Shown one piece after another: positions 33,983-42,917 of a stretch of 64,000 nt of DNA. The notes under the pieces are model-generated. The model saw nothing but the letters and a program-made list of their open reading frames with translations. It was not told the origin of the DNA and searched no databases. The translations under genes were made by a program, and so were the position numbers. Source of the DNA: an uncultured Aquimarina sp. (GTDB lineage Bacteria > Bacteroidota > Bacteroidia > Flavobacteriales > Flavobacteriaceae); the NCBI RefSeq assembly GCF_947495315.1, contig NZ_CANLYD010000003.1:372001-436000 (forward strand). The letters run 5' to 3'. Position 1 is the stretch's first letter. The number at the start of each line of letters is the position of its first letter.

Positions 33983-34066
33983 TACCCGGAATGGGAGTCG
34001 AACCCACACGCCCTAATGGACACATGGCCCTCAACCATGCCTGTCTACCAATTCCAGCATCCGGGT
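33983..34066 (-). tRNA. tRNA-Leu (GAG)
   Basis: The 84-base gene has the 7-bp acceptor ACCCGGA/TCCGGGT, a long variable arm, a TTCGA T-loop, and anticodon loop TTGAGGG, giving anticodon GAG. The discriminator is A (position 33983). CCA is not encoded. Confidence 0.95.
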
Positions 34067-34139
34067 AAATAAAGATGCTTATATTATAATATAGTATAAA
34101 ACTAAAAAAGTATCACAAGAGAATTGCGATACTTTTTAG

Positions 34140-34212
34140 TGACCAGTCTGGGGCTCGAACCCAGGACCCTCTCCTTAAAAGGGAGATGCTCTACCAACTG
34201 AGCTAACTGGTC
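34140..34212 (-). tRNA. tRNA-Lys (TTT), copy 1
   Basis: The 73-base gene has acceptor GACCAGT/ACTGGTC, anticodon stem TCTCC/GGAGA, loop CTTTTAA with anticodon TTT, TTCGAGC T-loop, and discriminator A. It is identical to the second copy 84 bases upstream in reading direction. Confidence 0.97.
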
Positions 34213-34296
34213 ATTGATACCATTAGGAATCAAATATTTTTTAAAGAACTTTTAAAGTGAATAATCATTAAAACTTAATCATTATTCACTTTATTG

Positions 34297-34369
34297 TGAC
34301 CAGTCTGGGGCTCGAACCCAGGACCCTCTCCTTAAAAGGGAGATGCTCTACCAACTGAGCTAACTGGTC
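34297..34369 (-). tRNA. tRNA-Lys (TTT), copy 2
   Basis: It has the same 73 bases as the gene at 34140-34212. The spacer between the two is AT-rich, so the leftward order is Lys, Lys, Leu, probably one transcript. Confidence 0.97.
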
Positions 34370-34502
34370 ATTCAATTTTTTTCCTTGAATGCGGGTGCAA
34401 ATATACTATCATTAATTTATTTTTCAAGAAGAATTTAATATAAATTTACATTTTATTTTAAATGCCCTTTTTTTTAGGCATAAATAATCTAAATTTTAGT
34501 TT

Positions 34503-35024
34503 ATGAACATTATTTTAATAGGGTATATGGGATGCGGTAAGTCATCCATTGGTAGGGATTTAGCTCTTAAATTAGAAATGAAATGTCTTGATCTGGATGA
34601 TTATATCGAAGCTCAAGAAAAAAAATCAGTAAATCAAATTTTTCAAGACCAAGGAGAAATATATTTTAGAAAAAAAGAAAATCAATATTTAAATGAGGTT
34701 TTAGAAACTTATACAAATACTATAATTTCTCTAGGTGGAGGAACACCTTGTTTTGTAGGAAATCTGGAAATTATAAAGAATAATAAAAATGCTAAAAGTG
34801 TTTATTTAAAAACATCACTACAGGAATTAGTGAATAGATTATTTTTAGAAAAAGGAAAACGACCTTTAATAGCACACGTTTCATCCAAAGATGATCTTAA
34901 GGATTTTATTCGGAAACATCTTTTTGAACGTTCATTTTATTACAATCAGGCAGAGTATGTAATTTCTACAGATGATAAAACTGTCGAAGAGATAGCAACA
35001 GAAATAAAGAATACCTTATTCTAG
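34503..35024 (+). CDS. aroK: Shikimate kinase
   Basis: AroK phosphorylates shikimate in aromatic amino-acid synthesis. The 173-residue protein has Walker A GYMGCGKSS (7-15), the shikimate-binding DLDD (30-33), RKKE near 56, GGG (78-80), and the lid with GKRPL. The length is standard. It is convergent with the phosphoribosyltransferase gene; the two overlap by nine bases tail to tail. Confidence 0.96.
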   Translation: MNIILIGYMGCGKSSIGRDLALKLEMKCLDLDDYIEAQEKKSVNQIFQDQGEIYFRKKENQYLNEVLETYTNTIISLGGGTPCFVGNLEIIKNNKNAKSVYLKTSLQELVNRLFLEKGKRPLIAHVSSKDDLKDFIRKHLFERSFYYNQAEYVISTDDKTVEEIATEIKNTLF

Positions 35025-35516
35025 TACTGCAAGATCGTTTTTGCCAAAAGTTACGTTAACATGCTCATGTAAGGAGGTAGATAAAGAAATACCTTTAAAA
35101 TCTGCCTTAATTGGATATTTTTTATGATTTCGATTCACCAAAACTGCTGTTTTAAATCTTGTTAGAGGAACATCTAAAAAATGTTTTACTCCATAAGCCA
35201 AAGCAGTCCCCGAATTAAGAACATCATCGGCTAGGATAAGAGATTTGTTTTCATATGCTGATGAGGAGATCGAAGTTTTTACTGTGTTTTGCGGAGCGGA
35301 TTTATCCATAGTTACTTCGCAAAGTGTAACACTTATACTCGAAATGCCTTCTAAAATCTTTTTTAACCTTTGAGCAAAAATGTATCCGTTTTCTGCAATA
35401 CCGGCAATAACGATTTCTTTTTCATTTACATTAGTTTCATATATCTGATAAGCTATTCTCTTAATCTTATGCTGAATTTGTTCATGAGTAAGAATGATAT
35501 TGTCTTTAGCTTGCAT
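35016..35516 (-). CDS. Phosphoribosyltransferase (PyrR-like)
   Basis: The 166-residue protein has the type I PRPP loop LILADDVLNSGTALA (93-107), with the Asp97-Asp98 pair, and a flexible region before it. It resembles PyrR or a purine phosphoribosyltransferase. PyrR binds pyrimidine mRNA in some bacteria, but no such target is seen here, and the substrate is not predictable. It is upstream-adjacent to the methyltransferase gene on the same strand. Confidence 0.85.
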   Translation of the reverse strand: MQAKDNIILTHEQIQHKIKRIAYQIYETNVNEKEIVIAGIAENGYIFAQRLKKILEGISSISVTLCEVTMDKSAPQNTVKTSISSSAYENKSLILADDVLNSGTALAYGVKHFLDVPLTRFKTAVLVNRNHKKYPIKADFKGISLSTSLHEHVNVTFGKNDLAVLE

Positions 35517-35539
35517 ACGTAAACGGTGTTAATTTTTTT

Positions 35540-36121
35540 TCAATTGTCCTCAAAGATAAAAAAGAGTTCGTTACCCATACGCGGAGGAATGGAATTATAA
35601 CATTTTTCTAGTGTTTTAATTTTGAAAGACGAAGAGAATAGTGTTAAATACTCCTTTTTGTTTCCGCCAAATGGAGGACCGGTTTTTTCGAAATCATTAT
35701 CAAAAAATAAACCAACTAATTTTCCTCCAGATTTTAAGAGAGATTTCATTTTAGAAACATACTCCTTTCTTTGATTAGGTAATAAGGCACAGAAAAATGT
35801 TTGTTCCACAATGATATCAAATTGATCATGTAAGCTGAAAAAATCTTCATACAGTATTTGAGATTTAGGGAAATTAGGCTGTCTTTCTTCAAATTTGTTA
35901 AGTGTCTCTTTTACAAAATCTAAGATATATACGTTTTTAAATCCACTTTCAAATAAAAGTATTGCTTCGTAAGCATTTCCACATCCCGGAATTAATATTT
36001 TAAGGTCTTTATTATCTAATTGATTAAAATATGATATGATTGAAGGAGAAGCATATCCAATATCCCAACCCGTTTGGTGTAGTTTATATTTATTACTCCA
36101 GAAATGCGAATCTAACTTCAT
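35540..36121 (-). CDS. TPMT-family SAM-dependent methyltransferase
   Basis: The 193-residue protein has the thiopurine methyltransferase-type pattern: FWSNKYKLHQTGWDIGYASP near the start, ILIPGCGNAYEAILL as the SAM-binding loop, and the VEQTFFCALLP motif typical of the family. Bacterial members methylate selenium, tellurium or sulfur compounds, or halides; the acceptor here is unknown. Its ATG overlaps the stop of the S4-domain gene by four bases, so the two are translationally coupled. Confidence 0.88.
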   Translation of the reverse strand: MKLDSHFWSNKYKLHQTGWDIGYASPSIISYFNQLDNKDLKILIPGCGNAYEAILLFESGFKNVYILDFVKETLNKFEERQPNFPKSQILYEDFFSLHDQFDIIVEQTFFCALLPNQRKEYVSKMKSLLKSGGKLVGLFFDNDFEKTGPPFGGNKKEYLTLFSSSFKIKTLEKCYNSIPPRMGNELFFIFEDN

Positions 36122-36507
36122 TCTTCACTATCCTTATCAGTAGGCTCTTCAAACCAATCATCGATATCCCTTCTGTCTTTTTTAGTTGGTCTACCGGTAC
36201 CCTTTTTTCTATAATAGTCTTTGGAGTAATTTAAAAGATCTAATTTTTGCAACGCTTCAGCAGGAGTTACGTCTTTACGGTATATGTCGACTAGCTTAGC
36301 GCCAAGTCGGCTTTTTGGTGTGTCTAAAACAACTAGTTCATAATTAAGCTGGTTTTTACGAACAGTAATTTTATCGGTTGGGTATATTTCTCTGGACGGT
36401 TTTACAATATCTCCGTTTACACGAATTTTACCTTCCTTACAAGCCTTTGTAGCAATACTACGTGTCTTGAAATATCTGATACACCATAAATATTTATCAA
36501 CTCGCAT
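36118..36507 (-). CDS. S4-domain RNA-binding protein (Hsp15-like)
   Basis: The 129-residue protein has an N-terminal S4 domain (MRVDKYLWCIRYFKTRSIATKACKEGKIRVNG) and a basic tail (KGTGRPTKKDRRDIDDWF). Hsp15/HslR relatives bind stalled 50S subunits carrying peptidyl-tRNA. The length and tail match. It is the first gene of a three-gene leftward unit. Confidence 0.9.
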   Translation of the reverse strand: MRVDKYLWCIRYFKTRSIATKACKEGKIRVNGDIVKPSREIYPTDKITVRKNQLNYELVVLDTPKSRLGAKLVDIYRKDVTPAEALQKLDLLNYSKDYYRKKGTGRPTKKDRRDIDDWFEEPTDKDSEE

Positions 36508-36598
36508 AAAAAATGATTAAAAAATGCGTTTTATCTCTAATAATAGTTCAGCAAAAGTACAAGAAAATTGTATCTTGCGCCTTCAAAAAAGCAATCAG

Positions 36599-37846
36599 AT
36601 GAAAGTAAGAAGATATATTTTTGCCATAGGAGTTGTTGTTTCGGCCTTATATGCTTGTAGTAACGATGATGATGGTTTTGTTAGCATTCCGCCAAGGGAT
36701 ATGACAGAGCAGCAAGTAAATGAGGATCCAATAATACAAAGTTACTTAAAGACGCATTTTTTTACTCCAGTAGATAATGATGCGAACCCTGACTATCAAA
36801 TCATACAATTTGATACCATTGCTGGTGATAATAGTGGTGAGACTTCTATTTGGGATTCTGGACTTCTGGAAACAAAAACTATTACTCGTGATGATGTAGA
36901 TTATACATTATATCTTTTGAAGCGAAATAATGGAGCACCGACTGAACGTCAACCAACCTTTGCAGATTCAGCATTTGTAACATATAGAGGAGAGATTTTT
37001 TATGATAATGTAGATCAAGATGCAGATGGTATTCCTGATGATGCGGATGTAGATGCAGATGGAGATAATGAGCCTGACAATATAAGTGATTCAGAAACCA
37101 AAACGGATAGTGATGGAGATGGAATTGCGGATGATGCTGATGTTGATAATAATCCTGACGAACCAGATAGTGATGGAGATGGGATAATTGATGAAAAGGA
37201 TCAGGTAGATAATAATAATCCCGATAGAAGAGTTTTTGATAGTGCTGTTACTCCGGTATGGTTTGATTTAAATGGTGTTTTACCAGGATTTAGAGAGGGA
37301 ACGGTAGAAGTTAGTGGTGCATCAGGGTTTATGGAGAATCCAGATAATGGTACTGTGGATTATAATATGGATTTTGGTGATTTTACTGTATTTATGCCTT
37401 CCGGACTAGCTTATTTCGATCAAGGACAAACTGGTATTCCTCAATATTCACCTCTTATATTTAGTATCCAATTATATAGAAATGTAGAATCGGATCACGA
37501 TGATGACGGTATACCTTCGTACCTAGAAGATTTAGAAGCTGATTCGGATTTAAGTGTTGATAGAGATGGTGATGGTGATCCTACTAATGATATTGGGGAT
37601 CGCGATCCAACTAATGATGATACAGATGGAGATAGTTTTCCTGATTTTTTTGACGCAGATGATGACGGTGATGGGACATTTACAGAAGACGAAATTACAC
37701 TGTTAGGAGATCTTAATGGAAATGGGGTTATTGACTATAATCCTAATAATCCAGATGATCCTACCAATGAAATTATATTTTATGATGATGATGGTGATGG
37801 AATATGGAATCATTTAGACTCTGATGATACAGAGGAAAAGAACTAA
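36599..37846 (+). CDS. FKBP-type isomerase lipoprotein interrupted by Asp-rich calcium-type repeats
   Basis: From the ATG at 36599 the protein has 415 residues (an upstream ATG at 36524 adds an unlikely 25). A lipobox ends ALYAC (Cys20). An FKBP fold is split: VTYRGEIFYDN lies before, and RVFDSAVTPVWFDLNGVLPGFREG... FMPSGLAYF...YSPLIFSIQLYR after, an insert of DADGDGIPDDAD-like units. Further such repeats follow the FKBP part, ending HLDSDDTEEKN. These DxDxDG units bind calcium in thrombospondin type-3 repeats. It is surface-exposed by prediction; isomerase activity is uncertain, since the insert lies inside the domain. Confidence 0.82.
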   Translation: MKVRRYIFAIGVVVSALYACSNDDDGFVSIPPRDMTEQQVNEDPIIQSYLKTHFFTPVDNDANPDYQIIQFDTIAGDNSGETSIWDSGLLETKTITRDDVDYTLYLLKRNNGAPTERQPTFADSAFVTYRGEIFYDNVDQDADGIPDDADVDADGDNEPDNISDSETKTDSDGDGIADDADVDNNPDEPDSDGDGIIDEKDQVDNNNPDRRVFDSAVTPVWFDLNGVLPGFREGTVEVSGASGFMENPDNGTVDYNMDFGDFTVFMPSGLAYFDQGQTGIPQYSPLIFSIQLYRNVESDHDDDGIPSYLEDLEADSDLSVDRDGDGDPTNDIGDRDPTNDDTDGDSFPDFFDADDDGDGTFTEDEITLLGDLNGNGVIDYNPNNPDDPTNEIIFYDDDGDGIWNHLDSDDTEEKN

Positions 37847-37853
37847 TAAGAAT

Positions 37854-37885
37854 AAAAAAACTCCGGTAAACACCGGAGTTTTTTT
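37854..37885. terminator. Bidirectional terminator
   Basis: ACTCCGGT (37860-37867) pairs with ACCGGAGT (37872-37879) around AAAC, with A-run before and T-run after. It serves the FKBP lipoprotein gene and the convergent barrel gene. Confidence 0.92.
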
Positions 37886-37902
37886 ATAAATGCGCTAAGA
37901 AG

Positions 37903-38520
37903 TTATAAATCTAAGGCTAAACTTAATATAAATTGATTTGGTCTGGAATCTACTCTGATGGTTTGACCTGTATTTTCATCAATTGTTTGAGCTTGATTTT
38001 CGGTAATTCCTCTTTCGTACCTTAGGTCTATATTAAGACGTCTTATTTGTAATCCAACTCCAAATTGAAGACCAACAGTAAATTCATTTTTCACCTCACT
38101 TAGTCTTACATCTTCTAAGTCGTTGTCTAAAATGTATTGTAAGGAAGGACCACCAAAAACATGTAAAGGTCCTAATAAGTATACTCCGGCTAAAATAGGT
38201 AGATCTAGTTTCTTTATATTATAATCTAGTTTTCTATTATCAAACGAATACGAGCTACTATTCTGAGTATATTGTAGTTCTGGTTTTAGATAAAAACTGT
38301 CAGTAATATCTCCTCTTAGGAAAATTCCAACGTGATAACCTACGCGATCATCAGCATTTTCTGATAGTAGATTATCTCCAGCATTTGTAACGTCATTGAA
38401 TTCAATTTTGCCATTATCTCCATAATTAAGACCAGCTTTCACACCGAAGTTTATTCCTTTTTTTTGTGCGATAAGTCCGAATGAGTTAAAGAGAATTAAA
38501 AACACTAATACATTTTTCAT
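37903..38520 (-). CDS. Outer-membrane beta-barrel protein (porin-like)
   Basis: The 205-residue precursor has a signal peptide (MKNVLVFLILFNSFGLIAQ) and alternating strands with FGVKAGLNYGDNG at the start and NQFILSLALDL at the end, the OmpA/OprF-like small barrel pattern common in flavobacteria. No plug or enzymatic motif is present. It stands alone between terminators; the ligand or role is unknown. Confidence 0.85.
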   Translation of the reverse strand: MKNVLVFLILFNSFGLIAQKKGINFGVKAGLNYGDNGKIEFNDVTNAGDNLLSENADDRVGYHVGIFLRGDITDSFYLKPELQYTQNSSSYSFDNRKLDYNIKKLDLPILAGVYLLGPLHVFGGPSLQYILDNDLEDVRLSEVKNEFTVGLQFGVGLQIRRLNIDLRYERGITENQAQTIDENTGQTIRVDSRPNQFILSLALDL

Positions 38521-38623
38521 TTTAAATGAGTTTTAAAAGATGAATAAATAATTAAATATTTTTTGGTGGTTAGTGTTTCCTTTATAACGAAAATGGGTTC
38601 AGATTATTCTAATGCGCATTAAA

Positions 38624-38656
38624 AAAAGCCTCCTGTTTTTTTACAGAAGGCTTTAG
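38624..38656 (-). terminator. Terminator of the transketolase operon
   Basis: Read on the minus strand, AAAGCCTTCTGT pairs with ACAGGAGGCTTT (one mismatch), followed by a T-run. It lies just past the stop of the C-terminal subunit gene. Confidence 0.75.
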
Positions 38657-38687
38657 ATATTTGTTTAATTTAACAAGCAGAATGTTA

Positions 38688-39641
38688 TTATTTTCTCTTT
38701 ATAACTTTTTCTGCAGCGTTAGTTATGGCTTCAGCGTTTAATCCATATTTCTCCATCAGTTGACCAGGAGTTCCACTTTCTCCGAAAGTATCATTAGTAG
38801 CAATAAATTCTTGTGGAGTAGGATGATTTTGAGCTAATACTCTGGATACACTTTCTCCAAGACCTCCTAAAAAGTTATGCTCTTCTGCAGTAACAATACA
38901 GCCTGTCTTTTTTACAGAGTTTAAAATCGCTTCGTCATCAAGAGGTTTAATCGTATGAATATTTATTACTTCAGCGCTAATTCCTTTTTCTTGTAAAGCT
39001 TCTGCGGCCAGCAATGCTTCCCATACCAAGTGTCCTGTGGCTACAATAGTAACATCCGTACCCTCTTGTAAATGAACAGCTTTTCCGATTTCAAACTTTT
39101 GATCTTCTGGGGTGAAGTTAGCTACTTTAGGTCTTCCAAAACGTAAGTATACAGGACCTTCGTAATCTGCAATTGCAATAGTAGCTGCTTTGGTTTGATT
39201 ATAATCACAAGGATTGATTACTACCATTCCAGGTAACATTTTCATTAATCCAATGTCTTCTAAAATTTGATGAGTCGCACCATCTTCTCCTAATGTTAAA
39301 CCTGCGTGAGAAGCGCAGATTTTCACATTTTTTCCACTGTAGGCAATGGACTGGCGTATTTGATCATAAACACGACCTGTAGAAAAGTTTGCAAAGGTTC
39401 CTGTAAAAGGAATCTTACCTCCAATAGTTAATCCTGCAGCAATACCCATCATATTGGCTTCAGCAATTCCGATCTGAAAAAAACGATCCGGATTATTTGC
39501 AATAAAAGCATCCATTTTTAGAGAACCAATAAGATCCGCACAAAGCGCTACAACATTTTCATTTGTTTTTCCAAGTACTTCAAGACCCGATCCAAAACCA
39601 GAACGAGTGTCTTTTTTTCCTGTATCTATATATTTTTTCAT
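38688..39641 (-). CDS. Transketolase, C-terminal subunit
   Basis: The 317-residue protein covers the pyrimidine-binding and C-terminal transketolase regions: DTRSGFGSGLEVLGKTNENVVALCADL at the start and a TPP-side ...EANMMGIAAGLTIGGKIPFTGTFANFSTGR motif containing the catalytic-type Glu. The partner gene, 50 bases upstream on the same strand, encodes the TPP-diphosphate half. Split transketolases are normal in many Bacteroidota and archaea. They move two-carbon units in the pentose phosphate pathway. Confidence 0.94.
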   Translation of the reverse strand: MKKYIDTGKKDTRSGFGSGLEVLGKTNENVVALCADLIGSLKMDAFIANNPDRFFQIGIAEANMMGIAAGLTIGGKIPFTGTFANFSTGRVYDQIRQSIAYSGKNVKICASHAGLTLGEDGATHQILEDIGLMKMLPGMVVINPCDYNQTKAATIAIADYEGPVYLRFGRPKVANFTPEDQKFEIGKAVHLQEGTDVTIVATGHLVWEALLAAEALQEKGISAEVINIHTIKPLDDEAILNSVKKTGCIVTAEEHNFLGGLGESVSRVLAQNHPTPQEFIATNDTFGESGTPGQLMEKYGLNAEAITNAAEKVIKRK

Positions 39642-39691
39642 GTATATTTTTTTTCAGTAATTTCTGTAAGACAGAAACCTCTTTTTATGTC

Positions 39692-40537
39692 TTAATAGTC
39701 TCCTAAAGTTTCAGGATTTTGTGCTAAACCTATTTCTAATTGCTCGTCATTTGGAGCTTTACCATGCCATGCGTGAGTATGCATCATGAAGTCTACTCCA
39801 TGACCCATAACAGTGTGCATCAAAATACAAACAGGTTTTCCTTTTCCTGTTCTGGTTTTTGCTTCTTTAAGACCTTCTATAACAGAAGTAATATTATTTC
39901 CTTCTTTGATTTCCATAACATCCCAACCAAATGCTTCAAATTTAGCTCTTAAACTACCTAGCGGTAATACATCATCAGTAGATCCGTCAATTTGTTGTCC
40001 GTTAAGATCTATGGTTGAAATAAGATTGTCTACTTTTTTTCCAGAAGCATACATAGCAGCTTCCCAAATCTGTCCTTCTTGTAACTCTCCATCTCCGTGA
40101 AGACTATATACAATGTGGTTGTCATTGTTTAGTTTTTTTGCTTGTGCTGCTCCGATAGCTACTGACATTCCTTGTCCAAGAGATCCTGAAGCAATCCGAA
40201 TGCCTGGAAGACCTTCATGAGTAGTAGGATGTCCCTGAAGTCGACTGTTAATTAATCTAAATGTATTTAACTCTTCCACCGGAAAATACCCACTTCTCGC
40301 TAATACACTATAAAAAACTGGAGAAATATGTCCGTTAGATAAGAAAAAAAGATCTTCTTCTTTTCCATCCATATCGAAACCATCTTTTCTTTCTAGAATT
40401 TCTTGATAAAGAGCTACAAAAAATTCTGTGCACCCCAGAGAACCACCTGGATGCCCTGAGTTTACTTTGTGAACTTGTCGTAGAATATCTCTACGGACCT
40501 GAGTTACAAAATCTTCTAATTGTTGTGTTTTTGGCAT
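39692..40537 (-). CDS. Transketolase, N-terminal subunit
   Basis: The 281-residue protein carries the thiamine diphosphate site: HKVNSGHPGGSLGCTEF (20-36) and the GDGELQEGQIWEAAM...ISTIDLNGQQIDG motif where GDG...N binds Mg. HAWHGKAP is near the C-terminus. The start ATG is the only sensible one. It forms a heterodimer with the next gene's product. The promoter region of about 175 bases is shared divergently with tgt. Confidence 0.94.
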   Translation of the reverse strand: MPKTQQLEDFVTQVRRDILRQVHKVNSGHPGGSLGCTEFFVALYQEILERKDGFDMDGKEEDLFFLSNGHISPVFYSVLARSGYFPVEELNTFRLINSRLQGHPTTHEGLPGIRIASGSLGQGMSVAIGAAQAKKLNNDNHIVYSLHGDGELQEGQIWEAAMYASGKKVDNLISTIDLNGQQIDGSTDDVLPLGSLRAKFEAFGWDVMEIKEGNNITSVIEGLKEAKTRTGKGKPVCILMHTVMGHGVDFMMHTHAWHGKAPNDEQLEIGLAQNPETLGDY

Positions 40538-40686
40538 TGCTATGCTAATTGGCTTAATGATTAAGGCGCAAAAATACAGGTTTTGATAACCGTGGCAAAA
40601 TGTCTGATCACCTTTTAATCAAGATACTATTGTTAATAACGAAAAGTTTTCGGAAACTTCGCTTTATCAAAGTAGTTTTAGTTAGT

Positions 40687-40694
40687 TATCTTTG
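40687..40694 (+). promoter_or_regulatory. -7 element for tgt
   Basis: TATCTTTG fits TAnnTTTG, 20 bases before the tgt ATG at 40715. No clear -33 element is seen. Confidence 0.55.
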
Positions 40695-40714
40695 CGCTCT
40701 ACGAAATAAAAACT

Positions 40715-41845
40715 ATGCAATTCGACCTATTATCTACAGATCCTCAAAGTAAGGCCAGAGCTGGAAAAATAACCACTGATCACGGAGTTATTGAGACTCC
40801 AATTTTTATGCCTGTCGGCACTGTAGGAACTGTTAAGGGGGTTCATCAGAGAGAGCTTAAGAATGATATCAATCCTGATATAATTTTAGGAAACACGTAT
40901 CATTTATATCTAAGACCTCAAACTCCTATTTTAGAGAAAGCTGGAGGGTTGCATAAATTTATGAATTGGGATCGAAATATTCTTACCGATAGTGGAGGGT
41001 ATCAGGTGTATTCTTTATCAGCAAATCGTAAAATCAAAGAGGAAGGAGTTAAATTTAAATCCCATATAGATGGCTCTTATCACGTTTTTACTCCAGAAAA
41101 TGTTATGGAAATACAGCGTACAATTGGAGCAGATATTATCATGGCTTTTGATGAATGTACTCCGTATCCTTGTGATTATGGATATGCAAAAAGAAGTATG
41201 CATATGACACACAGGTGGTTAGATAGATGTATGCAACATCTCGAAAAAATTCCTGTTAAATATGGGTACGATCAGACTTTTTTTCCGATCGTGCAAGGAA
41301 GTACCTATAAAGACCTAAGAAGACAGTCTGCAGAATATATAGCAAACGCTGGTGCAGAAGGAAATGCAATAGGAGGATTGTCTGTAGGTGAACCAGCAGA
41401 AGAGATGTATGCAATGACAGAAGTAGTAACCGAAATTTTGCCAGAAGACAAGCCAAGATATTTAATGGGTGTAGGTACGCCTATTAATATTTTAGAAAAT
41501 ATTGCACTGGGAATTGATATGTTTGATTGTGTTATGCCTACTCGTAATGCTCGTAATGGAATGCTTTTTACTGCTCATGGTACCATAAATATGAAAAATA
41601 AAAAGTGGGAAGATGATTTTTCACCCATTGATGAAATGGGAATTACATATGTGGACACAGAGTATTCTAAGGCATATTTAAAACATCTTTTTTCGGTAAA
41701 TGAATTATTAGGAAAACAAATAGCTACGATACATAATTTAGGTTTCTATTTGTGGTTGACTCGAGAAGCTAGAAAACATATCTTAGCAGGTGATTTTTAT
41801 TCCTGGAAAAATATGATGGTTAAACAAATGGATAAAAGACTGTAA
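40715..41845 (+). CDS. tgt: Queuine tRNA-ribosyltransferase
   Basis: Tgt exchanges guanine 34 for preQ1 in tRNAs with GUN anticodons. The 376-residue protein has the catalytic Asp in TDSGGYQVYSL and the second in FDCVMPTRNARNG. Instead of the CxCxxC zinc motif of proteobacterial enzymes, the C-terminus reads PIDEMGITYVDTEYSKAYLKHL with no cysteine; only TIHNL keeps the His. That zinc-less form is normal for flavobacteria as I recall. It is followed one base later by the permease gene. Confidence 0.95.
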   Translation: MQFDLLSTDPQSKARAGKITTDHGVIETPIFMPVGTVGTVKGVHQRELKNDINPDIILGNTYHLYLRPQTPILEKAGGLHKFMNWDRNILTDSGGYQVYSLSANRKIKEEGVKFKSHIDGSYHVFTPENVMEIQRTIGADIIMAFDECTPYPCDYGYAKRSMHMTHRWLDRCMQHLEKIPVKYGYDQTFFPIVQGSTYKDLRRQSAEYIANAGAEGNAIGGLSVGEPAEEMYAMTEVVTEILPEDKPRYLMGVGTPINILENIALGIDMFDCVMPTRNARNGMLFTAHGTINMKNKKWEDDFSPIDEMGITYVDTEYSKAYLKHLFSVNELLGKQIATIHNLGFYLWLTREARKHILAGDFYSWKNMMVKQMDKRL

Positions 41846-41846
41846 T

Positions 41847-42917
41847 TTGAAAATATTAGACTGGTACATACTTAAAAGATATTTGGGAACATTTTTTACA
41901 ATGATTCTCATGTTTATCCCAATTGGTATCATCGTAGACCTCTCAGAAAAAATTGATAATATATTAGAACATAAAGCGCCATTTGGGGCAGTTGTTTCTT
42001 ATTATCTGGATTTTACGATATATTTTGCAAATCTATTATTTCCACTATTTGTTTTTCTCTCTGTGATTTGGTTCACTTCTAAATTGGCTAATAAAACAGA
42101 GATTATAGCTTTTTTAAGTTCCGGTGTTTCGTTTTGGAGATTTCTTAGACCTTATATGATAGGAGCTATTTTAATTTGTGTCGGAGCCTTGGCAATGGGT
42201 TTGTTTTTAGCACCCAAGGCAAGTCAGGGATTTAATGAATTTAAATATACGTATTTAAAGAAAGGTAAAAAAGTACAAGAAACCAGGAATGTATATCGAC
42301 AATTAAATGATAGTATTTTTTTGTATGCTAATGATTTTAAGCCACTTAAGAAAAAGGCAACTAACTTCACATTAGAGTATTTTGATGGTAATAAGTTGGT
42401 AACTAAGATTTCCGCAAGAACGATAACTTTTAAGGATAGTATTTATGAGCTAAGAGATTTTGTAAAGCGAACAGTTTTAGAAAATGAAGATATTATTGAG
42501 AAAGCCAGAAAGAAAGATACTGTATTACCTTTTAATATTGATGAATTTACACCAGTGACCTATGTAGCGGAAACGCTTAATTATGTGGAATTAAATAAAT
42601 TTATTGAAAAAGAAAGTAAAAGAGGGTCGTCTGATATTAATCGTTATAAAGTGGTGGCATATAAAAGATGGAGTATTCCAGTCTCGGCATTTATTCTAAC
42701 AGTAATAGGGGTTGCAGTTTCTTCTATGAAAAGAAGAGGAGGAATGGGAGTGAATCTTGCTGTTGGTATTTCGTTAGCCTTTGTTTTTATCTTTTTTGAT
42801 AAGGTACTAGGTACCATGGCTAATCAATCTGATTTCCCACCTTTAGTGGCTGTATGGTTTCCCAATGTTTCTTTTGGAATTTTAGCTATTTATCTATTGT
42901 ATAATGCCAAACGTTAA
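41847..42917 (+). CDS. LptG/LptF-family permease
   Basis: The 356-residue membrane protein has the YjgP/YjgQ arrangement: helices near both ends and a large periplasmic beta region (KGKKVQETRNVYRQLNDSIFLYAN...). MKILDWYILKRYLGTFFTMIL is the usual start, here with a TTG codon at 41847, one base after tgt. It extracts lipopolysaccharide from the inner membrane with LptB. A single LptF/G-type gene is usual next to tgt in this group. It overlaps the next gene by 14 bases. Confidence 0.92.
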   Translation: MKILDWYILKRYLGTFFTMILMFIPIGIIVDLSEKIDNILEHKAPFGAVVSYYLDFTIYFANLLFPLFVFLSVIWFTSKLANKTEIIAFLSSGVSFWRFLRPYMIGAILICVGALAMGLFLAPKASQGFNEFKYTYLKKGKKVQETRNVYRQLNDSIFLYANDFKPLKKKATNFTLEYFDGNKLVTKISARTITFKDSIYELRDFVKRTVLENEDIIEKARKKDTVLPFNIDEFTPVTYVAETLNYVELNKFIEKESKRGSSDINRYKVVAYKRWSIPVSAFILTVIGVAVSSMKRRGGMGVNLAVGISLAFVFIFFDKVLGTMANQSDFPPLVAVWFPNVSFGILAIYLLYNAKR

